Assembly (NCBI RefSeq): GCF_003473485.1
Contig: NC_053048.1
Location: 10,043,501-10,107,500 of the forward strand
Length of the DNA: 64,000 nucleotides
Direction of reading: 5' to 3'
DNA from: Medicago truncatula
Taxonomy: Eukaryota > Streptophyta > Magnoliopsida > Fabales > Fabaceae
The first letter of the stretch is position 1. Every line of letters starts with the position of its first letter. The notes beneath the pieces were generated by a model that was not told where the DNA came from, searched no databases, and saw only the letters and a list, made by a program, of their open reading frames with translations. Positions 35,214-47,935 of the stretch are shown here, piece by piece. A program made the position numbers and the translations under genes.

Positions 35214-37927
35214 ATAGACTCTGTAATATCAAAAGGTATAACTACCCAGTTAATAGCCCTCTGAAGCCCTAGAGCAAGATTCTCCCTTAATTGATCATTA
35301 CCCTTTTGTCTTGGCCACCCAAAAGTGACTTCATCAAGTACAGTATCAGCAACAAAATACCTAGGTTGCAACACCAATGATTAGAAGTTTAGAGATAAAA
35401 ATCCAATAAAAATGAAGCAATTCAGAAAATAATTATAAAAGGCTAATGAAAACAGTTAGGAAATTAAACAATACACCACTCTGACAAATGGATCAAAAAA
35501 GATTCAATTTAGTATTGCGAAACCTGTAAAAAGTGTTTAGGGTAAATTTCCAAGAATATTTGAATGCTAAGATCAACAGAATTATCCTTCAGATTCAAGT
35601 AAAACACTGAAACTAATGAATGACCGATGAAAAACTTATCTCTAATCCTACAAAGGTATTCTGTTGCAAGTGTCAGAAACAAATAATCTGTATAACGCTC
35701 TTACTAAAATTTCATGTCAGATAATGATGCAATACATTCTCAGCATTAAAAGAACTATTGATTATAGAAAGTTGTAAGCCTGAAATGTTGGTCCCTTGTG
35801 ACCTTTTCTATGTCTATTCTTCGTTGAGTAACGTTAAATTTGTAGGGGTTCCAACAGCAAAATTGAAACAACGTAGTGATGCACATAGCATTATAGCTCA
35901 ATATTTGCAACATAAGACTAAAACAAAATGCAAGTTACATTGTAAAAAAATCTCTTACGATATATGATTAGTTTTATATTCATACCTCTCTGGAAACTGG
36001 AAGACAATACCGACCCTTTCCGGCACCAACGGTTCAGGAGATTGACTTGGACTCCCATCATCCCCATATTTTTGGATGTGAATAGATCCAGATGTTGGTT
36101 TGTTTATTCCTGCAAGAAGCTATTTAAAACGAAAAGAAACCATGGGTAGGAGTGACAATAATTAACCAAACATGTAAACACAGGAATGTTAATTAAAGAA
36201 GAATCACTAAAAAGTCAAAAAGATGGATGACCTGCAAGAGAGTTGTTTTCCCGCTTCCACTCTGTCCGAAAATTAGACCCAAACTGTGAATGTGTTAACC
36301 AGATATGAGCTACTACACATATACAAAAATCCTTTTGTCTTTTACCGAAAATGTAAAACATCGAGTATGTATATGTGTTAACCAGTTTCAAAAGGATAGT
36401 AGTTAAAGTTATTTTAGGAGAAACAAAAAGGAGATACAACTGGAAGTAACATACATTAAGATTCTCCCAACCCCCTTAACAGTAACTTCGACTACTCTGG
36501 AAATATTTAAAGAAATGAGGATAAATTGGCATACAAAAACTGGTAGGAAAATTCATACTGAGGATCAGTTCTAAGAAATATTTTAAAAACCAATTCGGCA
36601 AGAGTTGAGACCTCAGAGTCATGATTCAGCTATTTTAAACCAGGACAAAACTGTGATCAAACCGGTCAAATAATCAAATTGTAAGTTTATAAAACACATC
36701 TAAAACAACAAAACCAAAACATCCCAAATTGATTCATAGTTCAATTTGATGAAATTTGGACAAAAACAAGCTAATAGAACTGGCACTTAAGAGTGAAGGC
36801 ATCTCAGTGTGTCAGGCATCATGTCTCGTATCGTGCTGTTACCCGACTCCTACACTTGTGATTTCAATCATTCCATTTTCTTAAATCATTTCAAGTATCT
36901 AATTGAATTATGTCCAAACACACAACTGCGATTTATCCGCTCAAATGAATAAACTTCATTGTTTAACCGTTCAGTTCAGTTTTTCAAACAATAGTTATTA
37001 GTTACAAGCTCTGAAGTACAGACACCGGACACGTTAACGCCGATAATAATTTGAAAAAATGACATAGTTCAATGGAAACACATGTGATGGTGTCGGTGTC
37101 AGACAGAAGTTATAAGTAATAAATACCAAAAAAACCCTCAAACTGATACATAATTGAATTTGATTAAATCAAAACACGAATAAATAATACCTTTTCTCTG
37201 GAAGTGAAAAATTAACTGAATTGAGAAGCTTAAACTCAGTCCCTGGTGGTTGATAGCTAACATCTCTAACCTAAATAAAAAAACATCACAATTTCATTAC
37301 TACATACACATTCCTTAAATTTCAACTCAATAATCCCTAATTATGCAAATATACTAAATCAAATTCATACATTCAAATCAAATTTCAACTCTATAATCCC
37401 TAATTATTCAAATATAAATCAAATTCATACATTCAACTCAAATTTCTACTCTATAACTATAACCACAATTTCACTACTACATACATTCATTCCGCCAATT
37501 TCTTCAAAAATTGCATTCCGTAGAATCAAAATCAAATTCAACTTCCACGAATTCTTGAAACCGACAAAGAAACTCAAAATCGCTACTAAATCCATAAAAA
37601 TATGAGTAAAAATTGCATTTCAGAAATTCAACAAATACTTGAAACGGTTACTCGACTAAGAAACTCAAAATCACTATTAAAGGCATAAAAAATGAGTAAA
37701 AATTGCATTTCAGATATCAAAATCAACGAAAACTTGAAACGGTTATTGGAGAAGAGAAAACATACTTCGAGAGAAGAGTAACTGCAGCGAGTGGTTGAGG
37801 AATTGAAGAAGCTACAATGCGATTGAGGAGAGCGAGAAAGTGAGGGAAAAGAAGAAAGTGGTGGTTTGAGGAAGTGAAAGGTGATTGGTGAATTAATTGA
37901 GGTAGCCATTGCCATCGGCATAGGCAT
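32587..37927 (-). CDS. ABCI11: chloroplast ABC transporter ATPase, ABCI11/NAP14 type
   Basis: Nine exons on the minus strand: 37927-37766, 37270-37191, 36283-36232, 36119-35986, 35360-35246, 35133-35047, 34938-34890, 33846-33762, 32665-32587, all GT-AG and in phase, giving 280 residues. Residues 1-50 are Ser-rich and basic, a likely chloroplast transit peptide. Then come Walker A GQSGSGKTT (87-95), Q-loop FQFPE with Gln139, signature LSGGYK (196-201), Walker B LLILDEP (216-222), D-loop GLDW, and switch His252 in VVSHD. This is a single nucleotide-binding domain with no membrane spans, resembling the ATPase subunit of bacterial ECF/cobalt-type importers. Arabidopsis ABCI11 (NAP14) is a plastid protein linked to transition-metal homeostasis and chloroplast development. 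Length and exon order match. Intron 8 contains a Stowaway-like MITE and intron 2 a MITE relic. The frame is intact. Confidence 0.9.
33454..33687. mobile_element. Stowaway-like MITE in ABCI11 intron 8
   Basis: Ends ctcccttcgacgcca and gggactaaaggaag, flanked by TA at 33452-33453 and 33688-33689. Confidence 0.6.
35180..35208. repeat. (TA)n microsatellite in ABCI11 intron 5
   Basis: Uninterrupted ta dinucleotides, about 14 units, 37 bp downstream of the exon 5 donor in gene sense. Confidence 0.9.
36996..37115. mobile_element. degraded relative of the 32098 MITE, in ABCI11 intron 2
   Basis: Contains ctgaagtacagacaccggac and ggtgtcggtgtcagaca with the shared middle gataataatttgaaaaaatg, similar to the intact element at 32098-32270. 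The ends are eroded. Confidence 0.6.
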
Positions 37928-38100
37928 AGATAGACGGTGGTGGTTCGGTTGGGAGAGAGGGAGGAGCCAATTGTTGCGGAGAGTTTAGAAATTTGACAGT
38001 TGGTTTGAAAATATTTGCATCTTTATTATAAAAATCATCAAATTTGATCAAAAAGTGTTTATACAAAAGTTTCATGTTTTCCATTGTTTTTAAAATTAAA

Positions 38101-38632
38101 GTGTGTTTGGACGAAGTAATTGAGAAATTTTAAAAGAATTTAAAATTTTAGGCAATTTAGATGATTCAATTAAATTACTTTTATTTCTCAATTCTTTTGT
38201 TTGGATGAAGTAATAAAAAAATTCATTGTCATAATTTTTGGGCAACTTTTATAAATTTTAATTTTTTTGGGCCAAATTTAAAAATTGAAATTAGGGGTCA
38301 AAATGTAAATTTTAAAAAATTGAGGGGTCAAATTATAATTTTTGAAAAATTTGAGGGACCAATTTGCAATTTTTTGGAAATTTATTGGGGTCAATTTGAA
38401 ATTTTTGGAAAATTTGAGGACCAAAATGCAAAATATAAAAAATAACAACAATGAAGAAATTTGAAGGTGTCATTTGAAATTCTCTAAATTTAACTTGAAC
38501 AAAATACTTCATAAATTTCCATCATTTTGAAAATGCTTCAAATTATTATCCAAACAATGGATTTCACCCCAAAGTATTTGAATTCCCTCAAAACAATACA
38601 TTCCCTCAAAACATTCCTCCATCCAAACACAC
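38101..38632. mobile_element. possible hAT-type MITE
   Basis: The ends gtgtgtttgga and tccaaacacac are inverted repeats, and subterminal phrases gaagtaat recur inside. The interior repeats gaggggtcaa, gagggacca and ggggtcaa. No convincing target duplication could be found, so the call is tentative. Confidence 0.4.
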
Positions 38633-38855
38633 TCAAGTTCATATTTTTATTATTCAATCTTGATTTGAAACAAAATTGATTTTTTTTCAAGAAAAAAAAA
38701 ATTTGATTGTTTGGTGGATTTATAATACTATTTATGAAGAAAAAAAAATCGTAAAATTAGAATTGAATTCAAACACAATAAGAAAAAAAAAATGTGTGTT
38801 AATAATCATGTATAATGTCATAAATACTTTTGAACCTATAACATCAATGTTAAAT

Positions 38856-39439
38856 AGAAAACCTCTATCTTCCTCTCTCTTCTCTCCTTCTCTCCTTCTC
38901 AAACCCTAGCCGTCACCTCTTTCTTCTGTTTCTTCTTTTCAAGGGGTGATTTAGGGTCAATTTTGACCCAAAAATCACCCCTTCGAATTGTTTTTCCTTC
39001 TATCTTAATTGAATAAGTGATTTCACATATTTTTTGTTTTCTTTTGTTTATTTTTGTGATTTCGTCGTCTCTGAACGACTCTATTTGTTTTGATTTCCCG
39101 TCTTTGTGCGGTGTGTTTTTGATTTCTCATCTTAGTGCGGTGTTTATTTGATTCAGGTTGAAAGATTAGCTTTGAGCAAGTGCAGATCCGATCAATGACA
39201 ATGACTTTGGAGTCGTCAACGTTGCAGATCCGGAAACATGAGTATTCTAGAGACATGAATATAGTCATATTAGTCATATTTGTAGGCATAGATACTTTGC
39301 CGTTTTATGCTATTAACATGGATGATGTGAGTTTGTTCACAAATTCATTCATTTAGTTTTTAGCAAATTTGGATTTGTATTGTATCGATGTACCCTATCA
39401 ATTTGAATGAATGAATATCGTTTATTTTTGTCAAAAAAA
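38856..39439 (+). mobile_element. short poly(A) retroposon with 16-bp target duplication
   Basis: Flanked by aacatcaatgttaaat at 38840-38855 and 39440-39455, and ending in a9 after tttatttttgtc. The 5' end is pyrimidine-rich and continues aaaccctagccgtcacc, like the start of many plant transcripts and LINEs. Near the start, aaggggtgatttagggtcaa pairs with ttgacccaaaaatcacccctt to form a strong hairpin (38941-38984). At 584 bp with no long frame, it is either an internally deleted LINE or a retrocopy of a non-coding or short mRNA. Confidence 0.75.
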
Positions 39440-39528
39440 AACATCAATGTTAAATGGTCCATAAGCATTTTTAATGAAGTTAGATATATAGAATAATTTT
39501 AATGATTTAATGTCTAAAATGTCATCTA

Positions 39529-39800
39529 CTCCCTCCGACTTACATAATTGCCTCTTTATCATTTTTTCTTTTTCTCAAAATAATTGTCACTTTAAAATAT
39601 TAATGCAGCATTTATTATTATTTTTCTTTATTATACCCTTATTTATTGAATTTTATCCAACTTAACTACTTCACTAACTACAATTAATAAGCGTGTTTTA
39701 GTAAATGAAATTAATTTTACCATCAAAATCAACACAATTAATCATTTCCTTAATAATCGTGCACAGACCTTAAACGACTATTATTTAGAGACGGATGGAG
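39529..39800. mobile_element. Stowaway-like MITE
   Basis: Ends ctccctccgacttac and gagacggatggag, flanked by TA on both sides (39527-39528 and 39801-39802). These are canonical Stowaway termini. Confidence 0.7.
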
Positions 39801-39859
39801 TATTTGATTTCTCTTCGAGTTAGATAGAATAATTTTAATAACTTAGTATGATTTGAAAC

Positions 39860-41153
39860 TAAATTTAAGGTTGCTCTTTGAAATTATCAACATTTTAAGT
39901 TTGAGTTGGGGTACTAGTAGAACTTATTTATCAAAATAAAATCAATGAAAAAAAATGTAGGTAAATCATATCGGATCTACATAAAAAAACTATATAGATA
40001 AAAAAGGAAAAAATCAAGAGCTAAAAACATCAAATAATTTTGATCTCTTAAAAAAATAGAAAAAGATAAAGATAAAATGTTCTACTTAGACCCAACTTGT
40101 TTTGGTATATGGAAGGAAAGTTTGTAATACTTCAATGTTTTAGTAGGAATCACTAGGTTGAAAATATAACTCCAAGTTGTTTTATTAGCCTGCTTTCCCA
40201 AATAAATCCCACTTAAATCTAAGTCACATTGCAATTCTGAAAGACCTCAAAGTGTGTATATACTATGATCTTGAATGTCTATTTGAAATTGTTTCAAATT
40301 TATAGCAAGGTACATTCATGTGACAACTAGAGTGGGAAAATGTCGAGACCAACTCTACTGACTTTAGGAGATACATATGTGTATCTTGAAAAAAGAGTGT
40401 GGCTGAGAGTATGAACTATCTTCTCTAAACCTGTCATGTTTGCATGAAAGTGGTAAGTTAGTCAATTCTATAAATGAGACAAGACAATGATATGAGCAAC
40501 TTATTCGAAATGGTATGTTTTCCTTTAAAAATATGCAAAGTTTAAAATTTATTTTTCTTTGTTACTTGAGGACAAATAACAGTTTATTTTAGTTAAGTTT
40601 TGATCCAATTTAGAGGAGTTTTAAAACAATTTCCTATGATTTTCGTGAAATTTTGTAATATTTTCATGTCGAGTCATGTAATTTTAATTTTCCCGAACCA
40701 AGCAGTTCCTAAGTGTTTTTGATGTAACTAAATGCAAAATCAGCAAATCGGCAAAGCAAAGTACCTCATGAGGAATTGAGAAGAAAATGGACGATGAATC
40801 AAAAGATCTATGAAGACATTACAAAGTGGACAAAATCTATTACAAGTTTTAAGAAAGAAAACACTCAAAAAGACCAAGAAATAAACGAAAACACACCAAA
40901 GGACGACACTAGCACGCCTTGGGTGTGTTGCCAAGTGCCCCAGGTGTGTTAACTAGTGCATAATAACCATCTTTTTACCGTATAACATAATCAGTGAGAC
41001 TTTCAGTCAAATATATTACACTTTTCTATTATAATTCTTTTTTATATGTTGTTCCCATGTTTGAATATTTTTTGCCCGGACTTGTGGTCCGTTATCTTGA
41101 GCCTTTTCAATCAACCCTTATTTTTTTCTAGGGAACCCTTATTATTATTAGAG

Positions 41154-41200
<47 letters not shown>

Positions 41201-42900
41201 CCTTTGTTAAACTCCTTTGAAACCCATGTAATATTTCTTTATTGTTACTAAGTAGCGAATCATCTCACAAATTTTGAACCTATAATGTCATATATTTTAC
41301 ATCTTTGGAGTTAGATATAATTTTTTTTATAACTTGGTAGGATTTGAAACTAAGTTTGGGGTTGCTTTTTGAAATTAACAACATTTTAAATTTTGGGTGA
41401 TGTACTAGTAAATGATGGTCATCAAAAAGAAAAGAAAAAGAATGAAAAATGTAGATAAACCATAAAAATTGGTCTACACAAAAAATTAAATAAAAAATCA
41501 AGAGCCAAAAATTGGTTTCTTTAAAAATAAAAAAAAACAGTTTTACTAGTACCCATGTTGTTTTGGTACATAGGTGTTTTTATCGAAAAATCATTTAATT
41601 CAGCAAAGAAAGACACCTTGTAAAGAGATGGAAGATACGAATGAAGATTCTAGAGATCTCTGAAGACATTACAAGTTGGTGAAATTCTGCCCCAAGCCTA
41701 ATTCTTAAGAAGAAAGTACTCGAAAAGACGAATAAAAAATGGCAAAAACACATCGGGAGCTGAAGCCACATTCCCACAGTGTGCCTCCATGCGCCTCGGG
41801 TGTGCAAAACAGAGAACACAATCTCTATTTTACGCGTGGGGCACGGGCCTTCTAGTGTGGGGGCACATGCGGTTCTAGGGAAAAATAGGTAAATGTTATA
41901 TTTTCCATGCAAGTTTGGGGAAAAAGTTCAGTTTTTCAACCCAAACCCAACTGATAAGATGCTTATGATACAAGAGATTTCATTCACGAATTCTCATTCA
42001 ATACTTGGATGTTTAAGAGGAAAGCAAACTCTATGAGCATCAACCGAAGAGTCTCTCCTCAACCTTTTGTTCTAAGAATATGTATTATTTCTTTTGAAAT
42101 TTGTCTTTATTTACCATGCATAACCAAACACCTATTTATTAGGGTTTTAAGATGAAACTATATTTCTTTGTTGGATCGAATTAATTCAGTGTTGATATAT
42201 GTTTAATTTTTATATGCAAAAGGCTTAATTCTTTCACAAATTTTAAGGAGTGTGACATACTTATTAAACATAGTAATAAGTTGCAGAGGTGGTATAATTT
42301 TGAAACGTTGCATATGAACTTTATTATTTTCCCTTAGTAAGATTGAGTTATGCCTATCAATTTAATCTTCTAGGTACAAGTAAGGGTGTGTGATGAAATT
42401 TTAAGACTCATAAGTAAAAATGTTTCCTTTAGATGATAATTTAGAAATCTCTACTATGATTATGTTTCAATTACCTATGAGAGAGTAACTCCCCACTATA
42501 ATTAACTATCTGAATGATCTCTTTAGGCTTGATAACCCTATATCATGTATTGCATGTATGACCTTTAGGATGATAGAAGAGCTACTTCACATCTGGAGGG
42601 ATGTTAGATCTCATGGAACTAACCAACCACTTAAAAGAACCTTGATTTCATAAGGGATAATTTCTTGCATTAATCCAACCAGGAAATAGATGGGATTCAA
42701 ATAATCTTAATCGCCACTAAAACCCCTTTAATTTTCCTCAATCGACTGAACTAATTTGTGCAATCTAATCAAACTTGCAAACTTCCTCCATTTTATTGCT
42801 TTTATTTACTGACTTAATAAGTTTAACTAGTTACCTAGTTGAAACGACAATTCATGTGGAGAAGATTTGACTTAGGCATCAATTTTTCAACAAGACGATT
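39860..42900 (+). mobile_element. degraded Athila-like LTR retroelement remnants
   Basis: Two diverged related segments at about 39845-40940 and 41335-41800 share phrases such as atttgaaactaa(a/g)ttt followed by ggttgc and the block ending in aagacattacaa. cttgaggacaaataacag near 40565 is the Athila-type motif found before the 3' LTR. 41940-42900 resembles an R/U5 region with decayed transcript-end signals. No coding domain survives and the ends cannot be fixed. Confidence 0.4.
41158..41201. repeat. (TTA)n microsatellite
   Basis: About 14 consecutive att/tta triplets. Confidence 0.95.
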
Positions 42901-42904
42901 CAAT

Positions 42905-43646
42905 TAATTTATTTTGTATATACTTAGATTTTTTTTTTCCTTTATTTTTAAGTTAGATTTTTTATCTTTCTAATTTCTAATTTTTTTCGCAACTATTTTT
43001 AGGTTCGATTAGTTTCTAGTTTTTAGAATAAGGGTGCGTTTAGCCCTACATTTCTTAGATCTAAAAATCACTTTTAGAATAAAGTTGAAAATTAAAACTT
43101 TGAAGTTGAAGTTAAAGTTGTTTGGTATTTTTTTATTTTTTTTAAGTTAAAATCTGTTTGGCAAAATATTTTTAAAAGAGCTTTGAGATTTTATTACAAA
43201 TTATCATAAATAAAATAAAAGACATTTAAATAAATAATAAATTAAATTTTATAAAGACCTGATTTTTTTAGACCAAATGAAAATTTATAAATTATTATAG
43301 AAAACATTATCATAAATTAAATTGAAAGAGTTTGAAAATAATCCAATACTAAAAACATAACACATCATAAACTTGAACGATATTTTCAAAAAAAAAAAAA
43401 ACATGAATGATATTATTCATATCATACAAAGGAGTGACAAAAGGACAAAAAAAAAACAAAATGAAAACTCAAAAGAATAAAATATAAACAAACTTGATGT
43501 ACCTGCACCAGTACTTGTCAGCGGCTGCAACAAGAAAATGTGTAGCAGAAAGCAGAAATAGAAAAAATAATAAAATAAAAAATATAATGGCATGTGCAAG
43601 AATCGAAGGAGGAAAAGCAAATATACCTCCGAAAAGTTACTCCCAA
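42905..43646. other. AT-rich flank of the LINE insertion
   Basis: Contains gggtgcgtttagccc near 43031 and tgtttggtatttt near 43120, and gtgtttggcccc follows the LINE near 46178. These could be remains of an older hAT-type element into which the LINE inserted, but no proper inverted ends were found. Confidence 0.3.
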
Positions 43647-46058
43647 AGTTCATTTTTTTATAAAGGGGTCATGGCTCTTAAGCTGGATATGTCAAAGGCG
43701 TATGATCGTGTGGAATGGCCTTTTGTGAAACAAGCCCTCACTTCCATGGGGTACCCAAGTCATATGGTGGAGCTCATTATGAGATGTATATCAACGGTGT
43801 CTTACCAGATTCTCATTAATGGTCAGCCTAGCTCCTCCTTTAAACCTGAAAGGGGTTTACGGCAGGGGGACCCACTCTCACCTTATCTTTTTATTTTGTG
43901 TGCTGATGTTCTTTCAGGTTTACTTCACAAGGCAGCCTCCCTAAAAGAGATCCATGGCATCAAAGTGGCAAGATCAGCTCCACAATTATCTCATCTTTTC
44001 TTTGCTGATGACAGTCTGCTTTTCTCAAGGGCAACTCCTCATGAGGCGTCCAAGATCCTCAATATACTTGCTACTTACCAACAAGCTTCAGGCCAAATGG
44101 TGAACCTTGACAAGTCTGAAGCCTCCTTTAGCCGAAATGTGCAGTTAGAAGAGAAAAATATGATCTGTAATATGATGGGTGCAAAGGCGGTAGAGGCTCA
44201 GTCTAGATACCTTGGATTTCCTATTCCTTTTGGAAGATCTAAAAAGGTAGTCTTTTCAGTTGTCATGGATCGGGTTTGGAAGAAGGTGAAAGGATGGAAG
44301 GAGCGGTTCCTATCTAGAGCCGGCAAGGAGACTCTCATCAAAGCGGTTGCTCAAGCCATTCCTAATTACATTTTGAGCTGCTATAAAATGCCAGTGGGTT
44401 GTTGTAAAGAGATTGATTCAATGCTAGCTAAGTTTTGGTGGGGCTCGAACACGGACCAAAAGAAGATACATTGGATGAGCTGGGAAAGAATGTCCAAGGC
44501 CAAAGCTGATGGTGGTTTGGGATTTAGAGGTATGGAGGAATTTAACAAGGCTTTATTAGGGAAGCATTGCTGGAGACTTGTGGCAGGGGAGTCATCCCTT
44601 TTAGAAAAGGTGTTCAAGAGCAGGTATTATCCAAAGGGCGAGTTTCTAGATGCTAAAGAAGGATACCTACCTAGTTTCGCGTGGAAAAGCATTCTTAGTG
44701 CGCGGGGGCTGCTTGCAAAAGGGGGAATGTGGAAGATTGGTAATGGAAGGAAAGTGCGGATTTGGAAGGATATTTGGATGCCGGATTTGAAACTCCTTGA
44801 ACCGGGGGAGGGAAGTCTCACTATACATGTTGATGCTTGTGTAAAGGAACTTATTGATGAAGACACCAAGCAATGGAATAGGGAGGTGATTTTCGCAAAT
44901 TTTGAGAGAGATGTCGCTCAAAACATTGTCAACACTCCCCTCTCCATGAGACTTCCTGCGGACAAGTTGGTGTGGCATTGGGAGAAGGATGGAGAGTTTT
45001 CTGTTAGGTCTGCGTACCACCTCTTATGTGAGGAGAAAGCAAGACTTCAACCGGGTCCTTCAACGCCGCAAAGAGATAAGTTGTGGAAAGAAATCTGGCG
45101 TGCACCCATTCCAAACAAAATTAAAAATTTTATGTGGAGGCTTGCAAAGAACATCCTACCTACTAGAACAAATCTCAAAAACAAAGGTATTCTTCTTGAT
45201 CTTCAATGTCCCCTCTGTCATGTTGAAAATGAATCCTCACATCACCTCTTTTTGAAGTGTAATCTGTTCAAATTATCCCTGTTTGCTTCCCACTTGGGTT
45301 CCCATATCCCAAACGATATTGATTTACATGACTGGATCCTAAAATGGTTAACTTGCAAAGACCCTTGGGGTGTCCAACTGTTTTGCACACGGTTATGGAA
45401 GTTTTGGGCAGGCCGAAACGCCACAGTTTTTAAGGGGACTCCTATTAACCCAGTAAGTCTGGAAAATGAAGCTTTGGGCTTTGTTATTGAGTTTAATGAA
45501 GCCAATCCTAGAAGGTGCAGCAGGAATGCCAGAACAGCTCCTCTGACGCAGCCGGTTACAACTCTGTTTTCTGCTTTTGTGGACGCTGGGTGCTGCCTGA
45601 GCGGCCCAACTGTGTGGGGATTAATCATTCGAAACCAAAGAGGGGAGGTGGTGCTTAGCAAGTGCAAGAAGGAGGAGATTGGTGTTGATCCCATTGTGGC
45701 TGAAGCGCTAGGTGTGAGATGGGCTCTCCAAGCTCTCACTGAACATGGAATCAACTCTGTAACCATTCACTCTGATGCAGCAAATGTAGTCAACTGTATC
45801 AATGGAAAATCCAGTTTTGCATCAATCAATATGGTAGCTCAAGACTGTAGAGACTTAATGTCTAGTTTGTCGGATGTTTGTATTATGTTTATTAGTAGAG
45901 GGCAGAATTCTGATGCACATAATTTAGCTGCTCTGGCAAAAATTGTGGGCACTAGTACTTGGCTTGGGGCAGCTCCTGCTAGCTCCTTATTTCCTGTTTA
46001 TGTTCCTCAAAACTCTGTCAGTTGTAATCCTTTAAGCTGTATACCAGCTTTTTCTTAA
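43494..46058 (+). CDS. LINE reverse transcriptase (C-terminal part), zf-RVT and RNase H; chimeric N-terminus
   Basis: An 854-codon frame. Only residue 57 onward comes from the LINE; the first 56 or so codons are host flank that happens to be open and in frame. The natural first Met in the LINE is residue 60 ([16 protein letters not shown]). RT motifs: YDRVEW (70-75), [10 protein letters not shown] (124-133) and catalytic FADD (170-173). The zinc-binding RT domain (zf-RVT) spans about 505-590 with [16 protein letters not shown] and HLFLKC. A plant-type RNase H domain spans about 692-830 with the expected acidic residues in FVDAG, AEAL and HSDA. No stop or frameshift occurs. Without the endonuclease and N-terminal RT it cannot mobilise itself. 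It is a transposon gene, not a host gene. Confidence 0.9.
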   Translation: MMYLHQYLSAAATRKCVAESRNRKNNKIKNIMACARIEGGKANIPPKSYSQSSFFYKGVMALKLDMSKAYDRVEWPFVKQALTSMGYPSHMVELIMRCISTVSYQILINGQPSSSFKPERGLRQGDPLSPYLFILCADVLSGLLHKAASLKEIHGIKVARSAPQLSHLFFADDSLLFSRATPHEASKILNILATYQQASGQMVNLDKSEASFSRNVQLEEKNMICNMMGAKAVEAQSRYLGFPIPFGRSKKVVFSVVMDRVWKKVKGWKERFLSRAGKETLIKAVAQAIPNYILSCYKMPVGCCKEIDSMLAKFWWGSNTDQKKIHWMSWERMSKAKADGGLGFRGMEEFNKALLGKHCWRLVAGESSLLEKVFKSRYYPKGEFLDAKEGYLPSFAWKSILSARGLLAKGGMWKIGNGRKVRIWKDIWMPDLKLLEPGEGSLTIHVDACVKELIDEDTKQWNREVIFANFERDVAQNIVNTPLSMRLPADKLVWHWEKDGEFSVRSAYHLLCEEKARLQPGPSTPQRDKLWKEIWRAPIPNKIKNFMWRLAKNILPTRTNLKNKGILLDLQCPLCHVENESSHHLFLKCNLFKLSLFASHLGSHIPNDIDLHDWILKWLTCKDPWGVQLFCTRLWKFWAGRNATVFKGTPINPVSLENEALGFVIEFNEANPRRCSRNARTAPLTQPVTTLFSAFVDAGCCLSGPTVWGLIIRNQRGEVVLSKCKKEEIGVDPIVAEALGVRWALQALTEHGINSVTIHSDAANVVNCINGKSSFASINMVAQDCRDLMSSLSDVCIMFISRGQNSDAHNLAALAKIVGTSTWLGAAPASSLFPVYVPQNSVSCNPLSCIPAFS

Positions 46059-46090
46059 TGAAATATGTTCCCTTTCAAAAAAAAAAAAAA
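43662..46090 (+). mobile_element. 5'-truncated LINE (L1-type) insertion
   Basis: A perfect 15-bp target duplication agttcatttttttat flanks the insert (43647-43661 and 46091-46105), and the 3' end is a poly(A) of about 14. The insert begins inside the reverse transcriptase domain, so ORF1, the endonuclease and the first part of RT are missing, the normal result of incomplete target-primed reverse transcription. The remaining frame is fully open to its natural stop, so the insertion is young. Confidence 0.95.
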
Positions 46091-46416
46091 AGTTCATTTT
46101 TTTATCTTATTTTCAAAGTCATTTTTGTTGGATTTCCTTCTTTACAAAAAAGTCACTTCTTTTATTAAGAGCTTTATTAAAATTGTGTTTGGCCCCACTT
46201 CTTCTTAAAAGTAAAAGATAAGTGGAAAATAAGGAGGGTCAAGTCTTCTTTTATGAACTCCCTCTCATTCCCAACCCATTACAGGTTGTGAAGATGAAGC
46301 GCACCCATAAACCGACTTAGTCAAATGGTGCTTAAAAGGAGCTACAACTTTGAACAATTTTACTTGGGGTCAACCCATAGCCTTTCAGAAGTGCACTGCT
46401 TTTTTCCGCAGAGAAA

Positions 46417-46590
46417 TGATATTTGAACAACCACTTTTAAACAACTTTTGTGATAACTTTCTCTCTCATACTCTCATTGTACTTTTATTCTCTCTCTTTC
46501 TTTTTCTCTCTATTTATTGTTATTGTCCAATAAGAAGAGAGGAAAAAAGGTTGTCACTAAAGTTGTTTGATTTTGGTTGTTCAAATATCA
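46417..46590. mobile_element. MITE with tgatatttgaacaacca ends
   Basis: The left end tgatatttgaacaacca pairs perfectly with the right end tggttgttcaaatatca at 46574-46590, and further internal pairing (aacaactttt / aaagttgttt) follows. Length 174 bp. A target duplication is not evident. Confidence 0.65.
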
Positions 46591-46599
46591 CTCATCTTT

Positions 46600-47930
46600 T
46601 TCGTAAGGTGTTTGTGATTCACATCCACTTTCACCCCAAAATAGGTGGGTTGTCTCCCAGAATTAAGTGAGAAGCGAGTTACAAGAAAATTTGTTTTTAA
46701 AGTGACTTATTATAGGAAAATTTGTTTTGATTGAGGGCAAATTTGTTTTAATTGGCTGAATTTGTTTTATTTTATTTTAATTGACGGTTTTTAAAAAGAG
46801 AAATTATAGGAAAAAATTGAAACAAAAGATACAAAAAATATAAGTTTGATTACGTGTTAAATAATTAAAATAAGATAAGATTGTATATTTCAGTAGTTAT
46901 TAAATTTTATAATCATAGAATATAGAATATAAATAACGTATACATTCAACAAGATAGTATCCTTCAATTAAAAAGACCCCACAAGATCCCCATACGTGAA
47001 TCCTGTCTATTTCTGTTCATTAACTTCCATGTGCCAATGAATGCAATTACCCATGTGCCAGATTTCAAAATCATGCTCTCGTTTTCTCAGTATCTCCATG
47101 TTGTAACTTGTAATAATGTCTACCTTTTTAGATTCACATATCAGCATATGCAACTTAGAAAAATTAGCATTTTTATCATACCAGATAAACCTAAAAAATT
47201 AATTATGAGTTTAATTAATCATAGAGAAAACAGAATCATAGCCAACTGCAATGGTGATTAGTATGGATGACAGGGGGTAAAGGACATCCTTCAATGCTTA
47301 GACACAGCTTCCCTTCTATGCTTAGTATCCTTTGTACTTAGATGCCTTTGTAAAGGACATCCTAGACTAGTATCCTACCAATGGAAGCTTCTCCTTCAAG
47401 CTTTTCCAATCATGCTTCTTTTTCTATGCATGTATTGCGTTGCGTGGTAATATCTCTTCACCTACCAGTACTGTAGTAAACTATACCACAGGCCAAAGTA
47501 ATTCAGTGATCAGAAAGTGGAAAAATTTACTCACTAGTCCAAAAAAGCAAGGTGTTTTGGCCTAACCTAAAAGGGGGCCCCCAATCTATACCAATCTGGT
47601 GGATTGGTTTGTCTAAGATCTACCTTGGGATCAAGTTGGATTGAAGGAAACGGTATGACCGTATGACTAACTAACATGTATAAAATCACAGTAAAATATG
47701 AACTTAAATTGACTATGACTTGCTAACATGTATAAAAAGCACAGTTAAGTATTATGAACTTAAATTGACAAAGGATAAGATGCAGTTTAATTGGTAGATC
47801 ACAAAGGTTTTTTCATGCAAAGTTTTAAATTCAACAATAAAGAGAGCATATGGTTGCTAAGCACAAACCTGCAGTAATACAAAGTTAATGTATTATTATA
47901 AATTGTTTGTTCACAAAGACTACATAAATT
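46600..47930. other. intergenic region between the LINE and the PPR gene
   Basis: AT-rich spacer. Near 47680 and 47725 the phrase gactaactaacatgtataaa and gacttgctaacatgtataaa with gaacttaaattga is duplicated 45-60 bp apart. No gene recognised. Confidence 0.4.
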
Positions 47931-47935
47931 ACAAA

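Noticed and set aside
45242..45766. 174-codon ORF on the minus strand inside the LINE
   Set aside because: A shadow of the RNase H-coding frame, which is the one with recognisable catalytic motifs.
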